64,000 nt of DNA from Sinotaia quadrata (taxonomy: Eukaryota; Mollusca; Gastropoda; Architaenioglossa; Viviparidae), in assembly GCA_028829895.1 (NCBI GenBank), contig CM054181.1:51405759-51469758 (forward strand), read 5' to 3'. Numbering within the stretch: position 1 is the first letter of the stretch; the number at the start of each line of letters is the position of its first letter. The notes beneath the pieces were generated by a model. The model was not told the origin of the DNA and did no database searches. It saw only the letters and a program-made list of their open reading frames with translations. The translations under genes and the position numbers were made by a program. Positions 24,401 through 33,290 of the stretch are shown in pieces.

Positions 24401-24961
24401 GTTATCAGCACAGTCATTTGTACACCGACTTGGTCTATTGTTTACCAGCCATAGTTTATAACCTAGAATTTTGCTTACCAAGCACAATTGTTTGCAAACT
24501 CATTTAGTCTTTTATTTTTACCAGTCATAGTCATATGCATACTAACTTAGTCTTTTGTTTACAAATTATAGTCAAATACATGCTAGTCTGTTTACCAGCC
24601 ATAGTTTCTAACCTAGAAATTTTGTTTCCCAAGTATAGTCATTTGACTACTAAGCTAGTCTTTTGCATACTAGCTAACACAATTTGTTTTATATGTTTTA
24701 ATGATTAATTTGAGATTGGAAATGACTTTCCACCTTTACATTTTTTGTTTCTTTTCCAAAATATTTCATAAATGTTTTTTAAAATGCACTCCTATGATAC
24801 ATATGCAAAAAATATTTTTTGAAAAACTCTGTCTTTATTTATTTTAAAAATTTAAAAAAATTTTATTTTATGTTGTCTACTGAAGATTTCACTTTCAAGG
24901 ACCTGCAGGAGAAAATGTACCCATTGCTTTGGCACCACATGAATCTGAAGCTGTCCAGTGA
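10417..24961 (+). CDS. SIRT5: SIRT5: NAD+-dependent protein lysine deacylase (desuccinylase/demalonylase), mitochondrial; complete gene, copy B
   Basis: Join of 10417-10533, 10800-10955, 12943-13041, 15456-15582, 18139-18226, 18736-18913, 21497-21612 and 24886-24961. All phases fit, giving 318 aa (human SIRT5 is 310). The family removes succinyl, malonyl and glutaryl groups from lysines in mitochondria, using NAD+. Visible here are the Rossmann NAD motif [14 protein letters not shown], the T-Q-N-I-D-E-L-H motif and the catalytic His in I-E-L-H-G. Zinc cysteines are C-T-K-C and C-S-Q-P-N-C. The SIRT5-specific acyl pocket is intact: Ala in N-L-A-T-P and Y-H-Y-R (human A86, Y102, R105). G-T-S-S-V-V-Y-P-A is present, and the end reads F-H-F-Q-G-P-A-G. 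Everything needed for activity is present. The first exon is less certain than the other seven. Confidence 0.93.
10800..10955 (+). CDS. SIRT5: SIRT5 copy B, exon 2
   Basis: 52 codons, acceptor AAAATAG, donor CAG|GTATCA. It encodes the NAD-binding G-A-G-V-S-A-E-S-G block and [12 protein letters not shown], close to human G-A-G-G-Y-W-R-K-W-Q-A-Q. Confidence 0.95.
10956..12942 (+). other. SIRT5 copy B intron after exon 2
   Basis: AT-rich intron; no repeat array, gene or clear mobile element seen in it. Confidence 0.6.
12943..13041 (+). CDS. SIRT5: SIRT5 copy B, exon 3 (acyl-specificity residues)
   Basis: 33 codons in phase 0, donor CCA|GTGAGT. It holds N-L-A-T-P, whose Ala corresponds to human A86, and F-Y-H-Y-R-R-E-V, whose Tyr and Arg are the residues that bind the carboxylate of succinyl- and malonyl-lysine. 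Confidence 0.96.
13603..14790 (-). mobile_element. 5'-inverted degenerate non-LTR retrotransposon (LINE) in SIRT5 copy B intron
   Basis: On the minus strand from about 14590 to 13640 broken frames give, in order: [29 protein letters not shown] (the F-A-D-D catalytic motif with an Asn); [19 protein letters not shown] near 14055; and a C-terminal [14 protein letters not shown]. The 3' end runs into a (GATA)n(GACA)n tail at 13603-13642. On the + strand at about 14625-14705 sits the preceding part of the same reverse transcriptase, E-K-Y-L-Q-H-Q then F-V-N-F-K-R and a frame-shifted F-D-R. This head-to-head order is typical of twin-primed LINE insertions. Stops, frameshifts and the lost catalytic Asp make it dead. 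Confidence 0.88.
14797..15387. repeat. Repeat R3, three divergent tandem modules of ~190 bp
   Basis: Each module contains TGGGGCACTCCA/TAGA, AGAGAACRTCTKATGATGAA-like sequence, AATGATCAA and AGCTCCWSTGGTGAC, ending AAACTGCTATC. A fourth copy is at 6230-6425. The last module merges into the (CA)n at 15388. Confidence 0.8.
15388..15420. repeat. (CA)n microsatellite, 36 nt upstream of SIRT5 exon 4
   Basis: About 16 CA units placed just 5' of the polypyrimidine/acceptor region of exon 4. Confidence 0.98.
15456..15582 (+). CDS. SIRT5: SIRT5 copy B, exon 4 (catalytic His)
   Basis: Acceptor TTTCCACAG, donor CATG|GTGAGT. It encodes A-H-I-A-I-A-E-C-E, then [11 protein letters not shown], and ends I-I-E-L-H-G, which includes the catalytic histidine (human H158). 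Confidence 0.97.
15583..18138 (+). other. SIRT5 copy B intron after exon 4
   Basis: AT-rich intron. It holds a short duplication of AGGCATTTTCTTAATCAGAA (15727-15845) and the 62-bp array listed separately; no gene seen. Confidence 0.6.
16861..17440. repeat. Minisatellite, ~62-bp unit
   Basis: About nine copies containing TGTTGATGTTTCTGTCTCCT, TTGCATGAGTAATGAAGCAC and TTGGCACAATATT. Some units carry an extra TAATTAATA. Confidence 0.97.
18139..18226 (+). CDS. SIRT5: SIRT5 copy B, exon 5 (first zinc Cys pair)
   Basis: Acceptor ATGTGCAG, donor AAGGG|GTGAGT. It encodes [11 protein letters not shown] (zinc ligands) and [11 protein letters not shown]. Confidence 0.96.
18237..18650. repeat. Minisatellite, ~41-bp unit, abutting SIRT5 exon 5 donor
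   Basis: About ten copies of a unit with TATAATTGTACCAACA, GCACATTATCAGTTYRG-like sequence. The array starts about 10 nt inside the intron, right after the exon 5 donor, and fills most of it. Confidence 0.95.
18736..18913 (+). CDS. SIRT5: SIRT5 copy B, exon 6 (second zinc Cys pair)
   Basis: Acceptor TAATGTCAG, donor GTG|GTATGT. It encodes [22 protein letters not shown] and C-D-L-C-L-V-V. Confidence 0.97.
18914..21496 (+). other. SIRT5 copy B intron after exon 6
   Basis: AT-rich, with ATT/ATC-rich low complexity near 19020-19210. A ~55-bp duplication around AAACATAAAAGTATTT lies at 21090-21270. No gene seen. Confidence 0.6.
21497..21612 (+). CDS. SIRT5: SIRT5 copy B, exon 7
   Basis: Acceptor GTCTCCAG, donor TTTTGG|GTAAAA. 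It encodes [18 protein letters not shown] and V-P-V-A-E-F-N, which in the family lines the NAD+ site. Confidence 0.97.
21840..22479. repeat. Degenerate minisatellite, left half (interrupted array)
   Basis: Imperfect units of about 45-50 bp combining CATAGTCTTTTGTGTACCAA, TGTTTGTATTTTGTATACCA and GTCATAGTCTTTA. The array resumes at 24275-24670 on the far side of an insertion. Confidence 0.85.
22480..24274. mobile_element. ~1.8-kb insertion splitting a minisatellite (unclassified; possible solo LTR)
   Basis: The surrounding array is broken by a block of different composition that begins near AGTGTTGGTAACCC and ends near TTTATAAATATCTG. ACAC occurs at both junctions, a possible target-site duplication. 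Inside are a TATAAAA at about 22660, AATAAA-type signals and the 74-bp array at 23131-23500. I see no coding frame, so a non-autonomous element or solo LTR are both possible. Confidence 0.5.
23131..23505. repeat. Minisatellite, 74-bp unit x 5
   Basis: Five nearly identical copies of a unit starting GCAAAATCCTGCAATTTATA and ending TAGTGCTCTTTATAGAAA. Confidence 0.98.
24275..24670. repeat. Degenerate minisatellite, right half
   Basis: Continues the 21840-22479 array, with units such as AGTCTTTTGTTTACCA and CAGCCATAGTTT. Confidence 0.8.
24886..24961 (+). CDS. SIRT5: SIRT5 copy B, exon 8 (C-terminus)
   Basis: Acceptor TCTACTGAAG. It completes a Gly codon, then encodes [20 protein letters not shown] and a short tail to TGA. 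It is the direct counterpart of 1048-1147. Confidence 0.95.
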
Positions 24962-25111
24962 CATTCGAAGAATTGTGCCTGACTTTATTCTTCATGTTCT
25001 GCCAGTTCTGCGAAATGCTTTGGAACATTTGCTCAAGGGAACTTGGAGTACTTAAGATGACTTATTTGAGGCTGTGTTCTGCACCTACAGCTATTGCTTA
25101 ATAGTTCTTAC

Positions 25112-25117
25112 AATAAA
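25112..25117 (+). terminator. Poly(A) signal of SIRT5 copy B
   Basis: AATAAA about 150 nt after the stop codon. Confidence 0.7.
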
Positions 25118-25179
25118 GCTGCTACTATACATGGACAGTGGTTATTGTATTAAAGCAAATGTCAGATAGGTTGTGCCAT

Positions 25180-25560
25180 TTAAAAAGAAGATTGTTTACT
25201 ATATTTTCATTTGTTAATACAGAAACTCAGATAGGTGCTATTATTATAAAAATGAAGATTGTTTACTTTATTTTCATTTGTTAATACAGAAACTCAGATA
25301 GGTGCTATTATTATAAAAATGAAGATTGTTTACTTTATTTTCATTTGTTAATACAGAAACTCAAATAGGTGCTATTATTATAAAAAAGAAGATTGTTTAC
25401 TTTATTTTCATTTGTTAATACGGAAACTCAAATAGGTGCTATTATTATAAAAAAGAAGATTGTTTACTTTATTTTCATTTGTTAATACAGAAACTCAAAT
25501 AGGTGCTATTATTATAAAAAAGAAGATTGTTTACTATTATTTCATATGTTAATACAGAGT
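25180..25560. repeat. Minisatellite, 67-bp unit
   Basis: About six copies containing GAAGATTGTTTACTTTATTT, TCATTTGTTAATACAGAAAC and GGTGCTATTATTATAAAA, immediately downstream of SIRT5 copy B. Confidence 0.97.
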
Positions 25561-25929
25561 CTCAGATTGGTGTTATTATTATTAATATTATTTTTCTTTT
25601 TCTTTTAGTTTTTAAATTAATTTTATTTTAAGTAGTGTGTTTAATTTTTGTGATGTTAGTTGTAGTTTACCTGCAATATTCATAGAATATTATTCTATAC
25701 TTTTTTAAACAATGTTTTTACATTTTACAGTGTGCTAAGTAGCCAATATTAAACAGTATATTACTGCTATGCTATATTAGAGGCTTCATGCTGATTCAGC
25801 AAGATGAACATTTTGTACTAAAATAGTTTTTAATTTTATATAATGTTTTATTTTGATATCACAGTTTGTGCAACAATATATATTGGTTTGGGTATATATA
25901 TATATCTCATTATCTGTGTTTCTACCTGT

Positions 25930-26065
<136 letters not shown>

Positions 26066-26954
26066 TTCATTGTTGTTTGATTTGTTTACCTAAGTGTTTG
26101 TTCTGTGTCAGAACACCCAACATAGGTGTTGTACATAAACATTTTTTGTAACCCATGCATACTGTATGGAAATAGGTTGATTTTCCCAAAAAACATAAGA
26201 TTTGTCTGTATCCAGACACACTATCTTTGTTATTATCATTATCATCATATGCATTTATACAGTCATTGCAGAAGTGAAATAGTTGATTCTTGCCTTTTGT
26301 ACCAATAAGGTAAATGAGTCACATTACAAGGAGAATGGAAAAGAAAATGTTTGAGACTCAAGACATAAGTGTGTCCATGTCTTTGGCATGCAGTTTGTCA
26401 GCACATCACCCTCACACAGTAAAAAAAAAATGATGAATGACAATTCCATTTGATTTCTGTTTGATGAAAGTATTAAACACTGATTGCAAACAAAAAAGAT
26501 TTACTTTAAAAAAAAAAAAATACATAAATAATACTTGTTACTTGTGTACTGTTTAGTACTGCTTCTCACTTATTGATCTTCATTCATCTCCTAGTTATCT
26601 CCTTGTGTCTCAGCGTCTCCTGTTTTCATTCTGATTCAAGTATATGTTACTTTTATGATAGCTTTTTGTTCTTAGCTGTATGATTAGTGCTTCAGCAGTC
26701 AAGGAAACTGACAACACATTTAAATTATTTTTATTCTTGATTTTGGTACATGGAGATTCGCAAGTGCTTTTCTATTTTTATGTCTGGAAATTTGTTTTGT
26801 TTATCAAGTTTTCTTTGCTTTAGTTTATAAAATTATGAAGAGGAAAATAGATCAAAATAGCTCAGCTGATATTAATTCACTCCTTCTTAAAACTGAATGC
26901 TTGAAGGAATTTTTCTACTGTTTTTTTTTTTATTTTTCTCTTTTATAATCACGC

Positions 26955-27300
26955 ATTTGCTTGCCACTAAGCCATTTCACCATTGCAGGTTTGCCACTGA
27001 ATTGACATTTAGTGGGCATTTCCTTCTTATTTACCATTTTGCCATTGCAGGTTTGTCATTGAATTGACATCATAGATTTGCTACCAAATTAACCCTTATT
27101 TGTGCATTTATTTGTTATTCTGCCATTGCAGATTTGCTACTAAATTGAGTTTTAGTGGGCATTTGTTTGCTACTTTCCATTTCACTATCATAGATGTGCC
27201 ACTTAGTTGGCATTTAGTGGACATTTTCCTGTAATTTCATTTCACCATCATAGTGGACATTTGCTTGTTACTTCATTTCACAATCACAGATTATTTTGTT
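26955..27300. repeat. Degenerate ~70-bp tandem repeat
   Basis: Four to five diverged units built around CCATTTCACCATTGCAGG, TTTGCCACTGAATTGACATT and TAGTGGGCATTT. Confidence 0.75.
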
Positions 27301-30300
27301 TGCCTCTTAAAATGTTGTTTATTGTAAAAGTTCAACCAGTGATAAATTATCTTGCAAGAAAAAATAAAGCAAAACGATGAAAGTTTGGAAGGTTTTCAGC
27401 AACCCTCTGTCTTGGGCTTTTAAAATAAAATTATTTTATTTATTTAGTAAGATAAAGTCTCACCCTTGCGTTCAGTCACTGTCCATTGTTTCCAAATCTA
27501 TGCTCTGGCATTTGTGTGTGTGTCTTCTGAATTTTAGATCAAATCTTGCCCTTTCATTCGCTTGCTGAGTTTTGCCCAAAATATAAATGAAAGTGGTTGT
27601 AATGTTTACATTAAGAGACTGCTGAAACTATTTGTCCTGCACATAATGTGACTTTTATGGCGTATGCCATTCAAATACCCACATTGTTTTAAATTAGTGT
27701 ATGTTCGTTAATTCGTGTATCATCCTTTGGTATCTGAATCACTTGCTAGGGCATAATGTTACTAGGAGTAACGATTAATTATAATTATTTTAAAAAAAAA
27801 TAAATGTGCTTGTGGTTAAACAACATACACAGTCAGCATTATTTTTAGATTCTTATCATTAGGAGTCCTCAAATCTGTGATTTTTAGTATCGAGATACAA
27901 CCACCACCACCACCCCCAGCCCAAGAAAAAAAGGATGGCCTTGATCTAGAGCCAAGCCCACATATTGTTTCTTAAGGAAAGTTTTCGTTACACAATTATG
28001 TGCCGTGTTGTTCGTCCACACGCTCACAATACGTAATAAAAGCATTTAAAAATTAACGATGCTATTCTGTCAGCTGGAATTACTCCCTGGTGAGTGTTCA
28101 ATAGCCAGAGAGAGAAGAAAAGCCTCCGAGCTGCTATTTTAGTGGAATGTGGCTGTTATCTTTCCTGGGAATTCCCCAGTCACTATTTTAAGCATTATCA
28201 ACACTCTCAACCCGGAGTAACCCCTCGCGATAATCATGGCCGTGTGTAGCACTGCGACAAATCAATAGGTAATCGAATGTTTGTATTGTCAGCTGGGAAC
28301 TGCTCTGATTGACTTGGTTCACAACTTGGGATTTGTGCTAACTCACTAACTCACACAGCTACAAAACATGGTAAGATTGTCTTTTCCTGTTTCCTTGTCA
28401 CATGCCACTTGTGTTGGAAGTTATGTGATGATGATGTGACTGAGACTGTTACTAAGTTATTTCCAAGTAGATCGTGAGATAAAGTGCACTGAACGGTCTC
28501 TGTGCAGTACAAGTCAAAGTACAATAATTCAACACCGGATATTTGACTTGGCATATTATCCTACTAATAGCAAGCTAAAAATTATCAGTAAATACAAGTT
28601 TAAAGTCAAACTTGTATTAATCGTTTATAAAAAAAAAAAAAAAAGTTAAATCACTGTTCGTTTGCATCACATGTCAGTCAGTGCAAAGCGTTTTGGGCGT
28701 TAACAATAAAACTGGCCAATGGAATCAAATAAATGATATTCTGATTCGTGTTGAGACAAAATCAAATCTAAAACGTTCCTGATCGCAATCGTCATCATGT
28801 GTGTTTGAATCGGAAAGCGAAGCGTTATTCTCTGGTTGATAAGTGTGCCATCAAGGGAGGTGAATGCGTCACTCTTGAGCAGGATGAAGCTAATCCTCAG
28901 CTGTGGAAGGTAAGGGGAAACAAATGTTCAGAAGCCATTTCAGAAATTGGTTCACTTTTGCATTATTAATATGATAGACTGAACGGAGAGCAGCAAGGTT
29001 GTTATAGTAGGCACTTGAATTAATCTTGTTCTGTCTTAATTTACTGGTATGATAAATTTAAATATTTGCTGGTGATTTTAAACGCCAATATTGAAGAATT
29101 ATACATTGTATATACTATACAGTTTTAAATTATGATGAAGTCAACGTGACCTGAGTGATGGTCTAATGGCAGGTCACAGCCAGGGACGAAAATAAAAATA
29201 GCAACAGCGTCAAGGATTTGTGAAGGCATATCGTATTACAACACTTTCGATTTTAAATAGCGTAGTTTTTTCTTTGAAAGAAATTCCAAGTCATTAAACT
29301 GTATGGGGTACCGTTGCCTAATTCGCTAAAGTTATATGAATGGCTAAGCATTACTCTGTGATCCTCACTCCAAACACACACACACACACCTCTTTCTATC
29401 GCAATATATTCTTGTTACTGGTAGTGGTCATATACGAATGCCCTCAAACCAAGCCTTCCATAATGTTATATGTGCCTGCATTTATGTTGTTACATTCAAA
29501 ATACTCACCGTCTCATCATTTCATTATAAAAATATAAAATCCTCGCATGTTTGGTGTATTTTTTTTTCATAATTTTAAATTTGTCCGCATTGGTTGTTAA
29601 TAAAACAATGAACCGATAATGACTGGGAAAGAAAAAAAAAGTGTACGATTTGTAAACCAGTAATAATAAATATATTAAAATCACTACAGTTATTGTTAGA
29701 ATGTCTGATTTCTGTTTAAACGGTGTCTGGTTTTTATATACACGTTGTTTGGTCGGCTCAGTCCGATTACATCAAATTTAGTTGACAAACTTCTCTGCGT
29801 CAGACTGCTTTCACTCTCGGATTTGCACTAATACGGTTGTCAAGAAGAAAAAATACTTCACCCCCTGCCACACGCACACACCCCACTGTCAATGACATTT
29901 GCTGCCTATCAGAATGCCGCGATCGCTTTATGTAGGTCAGTCGAAGGTAGCTTGTGTTTATGAAGGATAAGGCACTTGGGTTTGTGCACAGTTCGGTTTG
30001 TTTGTTTGTTAGGGTTTGGGTGTGTGTCTGTGTAATCAAACTAGAATGTTGGCTTGCTAAAAATTTCATTCCTAATGAAAATCGAATTGTGACACGCAAA
30101 CAACCAGTCAAACTGAACTGTGACTCAAACCAATCAAAGCAAAAGTTTTCCAGTCTTTCACAGGTAGGTATACTTCTAGCAAGAACGTGTTTTATTTTTA
30201 CATTTTAATAACCTTTAATCAGTGTTAGATTCGTGTTATAATTGTATCAATAGTACTGTTCCTTTTTTAAATAATCAAGCCCCGAATTTTGCAAGCAAAT

Positions 30301-30500
30301 TTAATGAAAATTTTATAATTTATATATTGTCAGACTATCATGTTATCAATCCGTGGTTATCTTCCCCATATAATTACCAGATTTGGATTATTTATAGTCA
30401 AAGATTCTAGTGTTAGACGTATCCCCTTTAACTGTACTGATTCGAAATGAGCGTGTTCCATCTCTCTCTCTCTCTCTTCCCCCACCCCCAATAACACATT
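27300..30500. other. Spacer between SIRT5 copy B and the array/Rab region
   Basis: Mostly unique sequence. One exon-like segment is listed separately. Short A-runs occur at 28627-28645. Nothing else gene-like was recognised. Confidence 0.45.
28768..28911 (+). other. Unassigned exon-like segment
   Basis: An open + frame of about 46 codons with non-repetitive composition, reading ...R-Y-S-L-V-D-K-C-A-I-K-G-G-E-C-V-T-L..., reaches a strong donor AAG|GTAAGG at 28911/28912. It could be an exon of an unrecognised gene or a distant 5' exon of the Rab-like gene. I found no acceptor or partner exon that proves it and I do not recognise the protein. Confidence 0.2.
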
Positions 30501-30502
30501 TG

Positions 30503-31290
30503 CCACCTGTTAATCTGCTATGAGTCACTAGTTATAATAACTGTGTATTTAAGTATCGTCATTCACCTGCTAGTCTGCTATGAGTCACTAGTTATAATAA
30601 CTGTGTATTTAAGTATCGTCATTCACCTGCTAGTCTGCTATGAGTCACTAGTTATAATAACTGTGTATTTAAGTATCGTCATTCACCTGCTAGTCTGCTA
30701 TGAGTCACTAGTTATAATAACTGTGTATTTAAGTATCGTCATTCACCTGCTAGTCTGCTATATGAGTTACTAGTTATAATAACTGTGTATTTAAGTATCG
30801 TCATTCACCTGCTAGTCTGCTATGAGTCACTAGTTATAATAACTGTGTATTTAAGTATCGTCATTCACCTGCTAGTCTGCTATGAGTCACTAGTTATAAT
30901 AACTGTGTATTTAAGTATCGTCATTCACCTGCTAGTCTGCTATGAGTCACTAGTTATAATAACTGTGTATTTAAGTATCGTCATTCACCTGCTAGTCTGC
31001 TATATGAGTTACTAGTTATAATAACTGTGTATTTAAGTATCGTCATTCACCTGTTAGTCTGCTATGAGTTACTAGTTATAATAACTGTGTATTTAAGTAT
31101 CGTCATTCACCTGCTAGTCTGCTATGAGTTACTAGTTATAATAACTGTGTATTTAAGTATCGTCATTCACCTGCTAGTCTGCTATGAGTTACTAGTTATA
31201 ATAACTGTGTATTTAAGTATCGTCATTCACCTGCTAGTCTGCTATGAGTTACTAGTTATAATAAATGTGTATATAAGTATCGTCATTCAC
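30503..31290. repeat. Minisatellite with higher-order structure: 60-bp unit, 242-bp super-period
   Basis: About 13 copies of a unit containing GTGTATTTAAGTATCGTCAT, TCACCTGCTAGTCTGCTATG and AGTCACTAGTTATAATAAC. Every fourth unit in the first two blocks is 62 bp, with TATATGAGTTAC. Identical landmarks therefore recur 242 bp apart (30543, 30785, 31027). The third block carries GAGTTAC in each unit. Because 60 is divisible by 3 it gives long hydrophobic repeat frames. Confidence 0.98.
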
Positions 31291-31782
31291 TGTACACCAA
31301 GACTGCTTGCTAATCGCTATGATGCATTAAAAATACCAACATCGCCACATTTTAGGTTTGCTATCGTTGTATTCATTGTAATTCTTGGTTCTTTTATGAG
31401 ATATAATGTGCATATTATGTTTCGATTAAATACGACGTGGCAGTTAACAGCTAGGAAAATGTTTCACTTGCTGTAGGCTAGCAGTTTAAAATAATTATGT
31501 CCACCCTTCCTCTTCCTCTGTTTCTCGTTTCCTTATTTCATTAATCAATGGCTTACTTTTCTTGTTTACGGTCATATTTGTGTCTTTTGTCTCTGTACAA
31601 TTGTTAGCTTGTACATTTTCCTAATCGATTACTTCCGGCTTAGTAATGAGTGCAACATCATTATATTAAAACTCTTTGTATTGTAAACCTCCGTCTAATT
31701 CATTTCGTATGTTTCTCCATCTATTTTGTCTTATATTCTGGTTTATTTTTCTTTTGTTCACACATAAGGGTAGTTTTGACTG

Positions 31783-31850
<68 letters not shown>

Positions 31851-32440
31851 TTGTGTGTGTGTAGATGAAGAAATATGCAGCAGCATGACCGTATGGCAAA
31901 TAATGCCCAGTCATGGCAATGTGTGTCAAACAAACTGAAACGTTCATTTGATAAGTTGCTACTACAACGAATTAATTTAAAGGGAGATAACAGCAGGGGC
32001 ACGCTTGGTACTTAGTAGGTCAAGGTGTCATTTCTGTGGAGAATCATGAAGTTTTTATGTTGCTGAATCTCTTTGGATGCGAACTAACTGTGTTCATTAA
32101 GATATCTGCGGGAGTGACGCCATGTCAGGCGATAAACTATGTTACAGACTACACCTGACTTTTCTCGAATTATTTCTCCAGATCTGAAGGTATCTCAACA
32201 TGTAACATTGTAACATGAAGTTAAAGAATCATTTAATATCATTATCACTGTCGTTGTCGTCATTAACAATCATCTGCTTCTTTTTTTCTTTAACATATCT
32301 TCAATCACATCTAAGTTATATCATCTCTAAGGTCCCCGTACACGTTCTTTCATCAAAACTACACCAGTTTACCGTCTCTAAACCACTTTTTTTTTTTAAA
32401 GGTATTTTTCTGAGCGCAATGGGAAAAAATGATTGTGGAT
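31290..32440. other. Region 5' of the Rab-like gene
   Basis: Contains a (GT)n microsatellite at 31784-31862. Otherwise nothing recognised. Confidence 0.5.
31784..31862. repeat. (GT)n microsatellite
   Basis: About 38 GT units with a few TTT interruptions. Confidence 0.99.
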
Positions 32441-32448
32441 AACTTTTC

Positions 32449-32613
32449 CCGGAAGTGAAAAGTTGAGCGCAGTGGAATGACCCCAATGGCGCACAGATGC
32501 AGCGTAAACTGCTGAGTGTCTGCTGGTCCACTTGTTTATTTTCTACGCGAGTTGACGGATCGTTTGAAGACGCCCAGCAGGGCGAGGCCACACGACAAAC
32601 GCAAGATGGCGGC
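32449..32613 (+). promoter_or_regulatory. TATA-less promoter-like region of the Rab-like gene (ETS and YY1 motifs)
   Basis: A CpG-containing stretch. CCGGAAGTG at 32449-32457 matches the ETS/GABP consensus. CAAGATGGCGGC at 32602-32613 matches the YY1 initiator-type consensus and contains the predicted start codon. ATGs at 32485 and 32497 open out-of-frame upstream ORFs; they matter only if transcription starts before them. Confidence 0.5.
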
Positions 32614-32788
32614 TCATGCTGGTGTCCCAACTTTCAAGGTCATTCTAGTCGGAGAAGCCGGCGTCGGCAAGACGTCATTCTTTTGTCGCGCGCGGGACGA
32701 CAGATACGTGTTGCATGAAACACTGCCGTCAACCATTGGGACGGACTGCTGCAAGCGACCTGTTGCGACACTGGACAAAACAGTGAAC
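32606..32788 (+). CDS. Rab-like GTPase exon 1
   Basis: 61 codons: start, P-loop and switch I. The donor lies in a GTACGTACGTAC run, so the exact cut is ambiguous by 4-nt steps. Only AAC|GTACGT keeps the frame into exon 2. Confidence 0.9.
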
Positions 32789-33221
32789 GTACGTACGTAC
32801 TCTGTAGGAGAAAAGCAGCCTGCTCACTAAAATGCAGGATCTGTAAATTACGGTTCCTAGCCAATGTTTATAAAAGTTGACTCCTTATCACTTTATAATA
32901 ACTGAATGAAGAACAAATGATAAACTTAGGTTAGAGTACAACTGAGAGGCGGTTGGGTTGGTTATAAAGCGTATTAAGGTGAGTCAACACATTAGTTTCG
33001 GTAATTGAAAGCGTTTTGAGGTCAGTAAACACATTACAGACTCGATAACTAAACTTAGCGTTTTAAGGTGAGTCAAAAGAGAGGATTGATGTGCAGTGTT
33101 TGCAATGATTATTTTATTTTAATTTTTCGAAGTGCTTAAAAATAGTGTTGGTATGATTCCAAATTTAATTACTATGACCATGCAAGTAGAACTAATGTCC
33201 TAAAATTAAATTGTTCACACA

Positions 33222-33290
<69 letters not shown>

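Noticed and set aside
30543..31476. Repeat-coded ORFs with a 20-residue hydrophobic period that look like multi-pass membrane proteins
   Set aside because: They are frames through a 60-bp DNA minisatellite, broken at every 62-bp unit; no start context, splice signals or non-repeat domain.
31666..31947. His/Thr and Cys/Val repeat proteins over GT/CA tracts
   Set aside because: Microsatellite translations; the same goes for 55666, 56615-57188 and 58951.
32497..32718. 73-codon ORF overlapping Rab-like exon 1 in another frame
   Set aside because: No homology visible and wrong frame for the P-loop; at most an upstream ORF of the mRNA.
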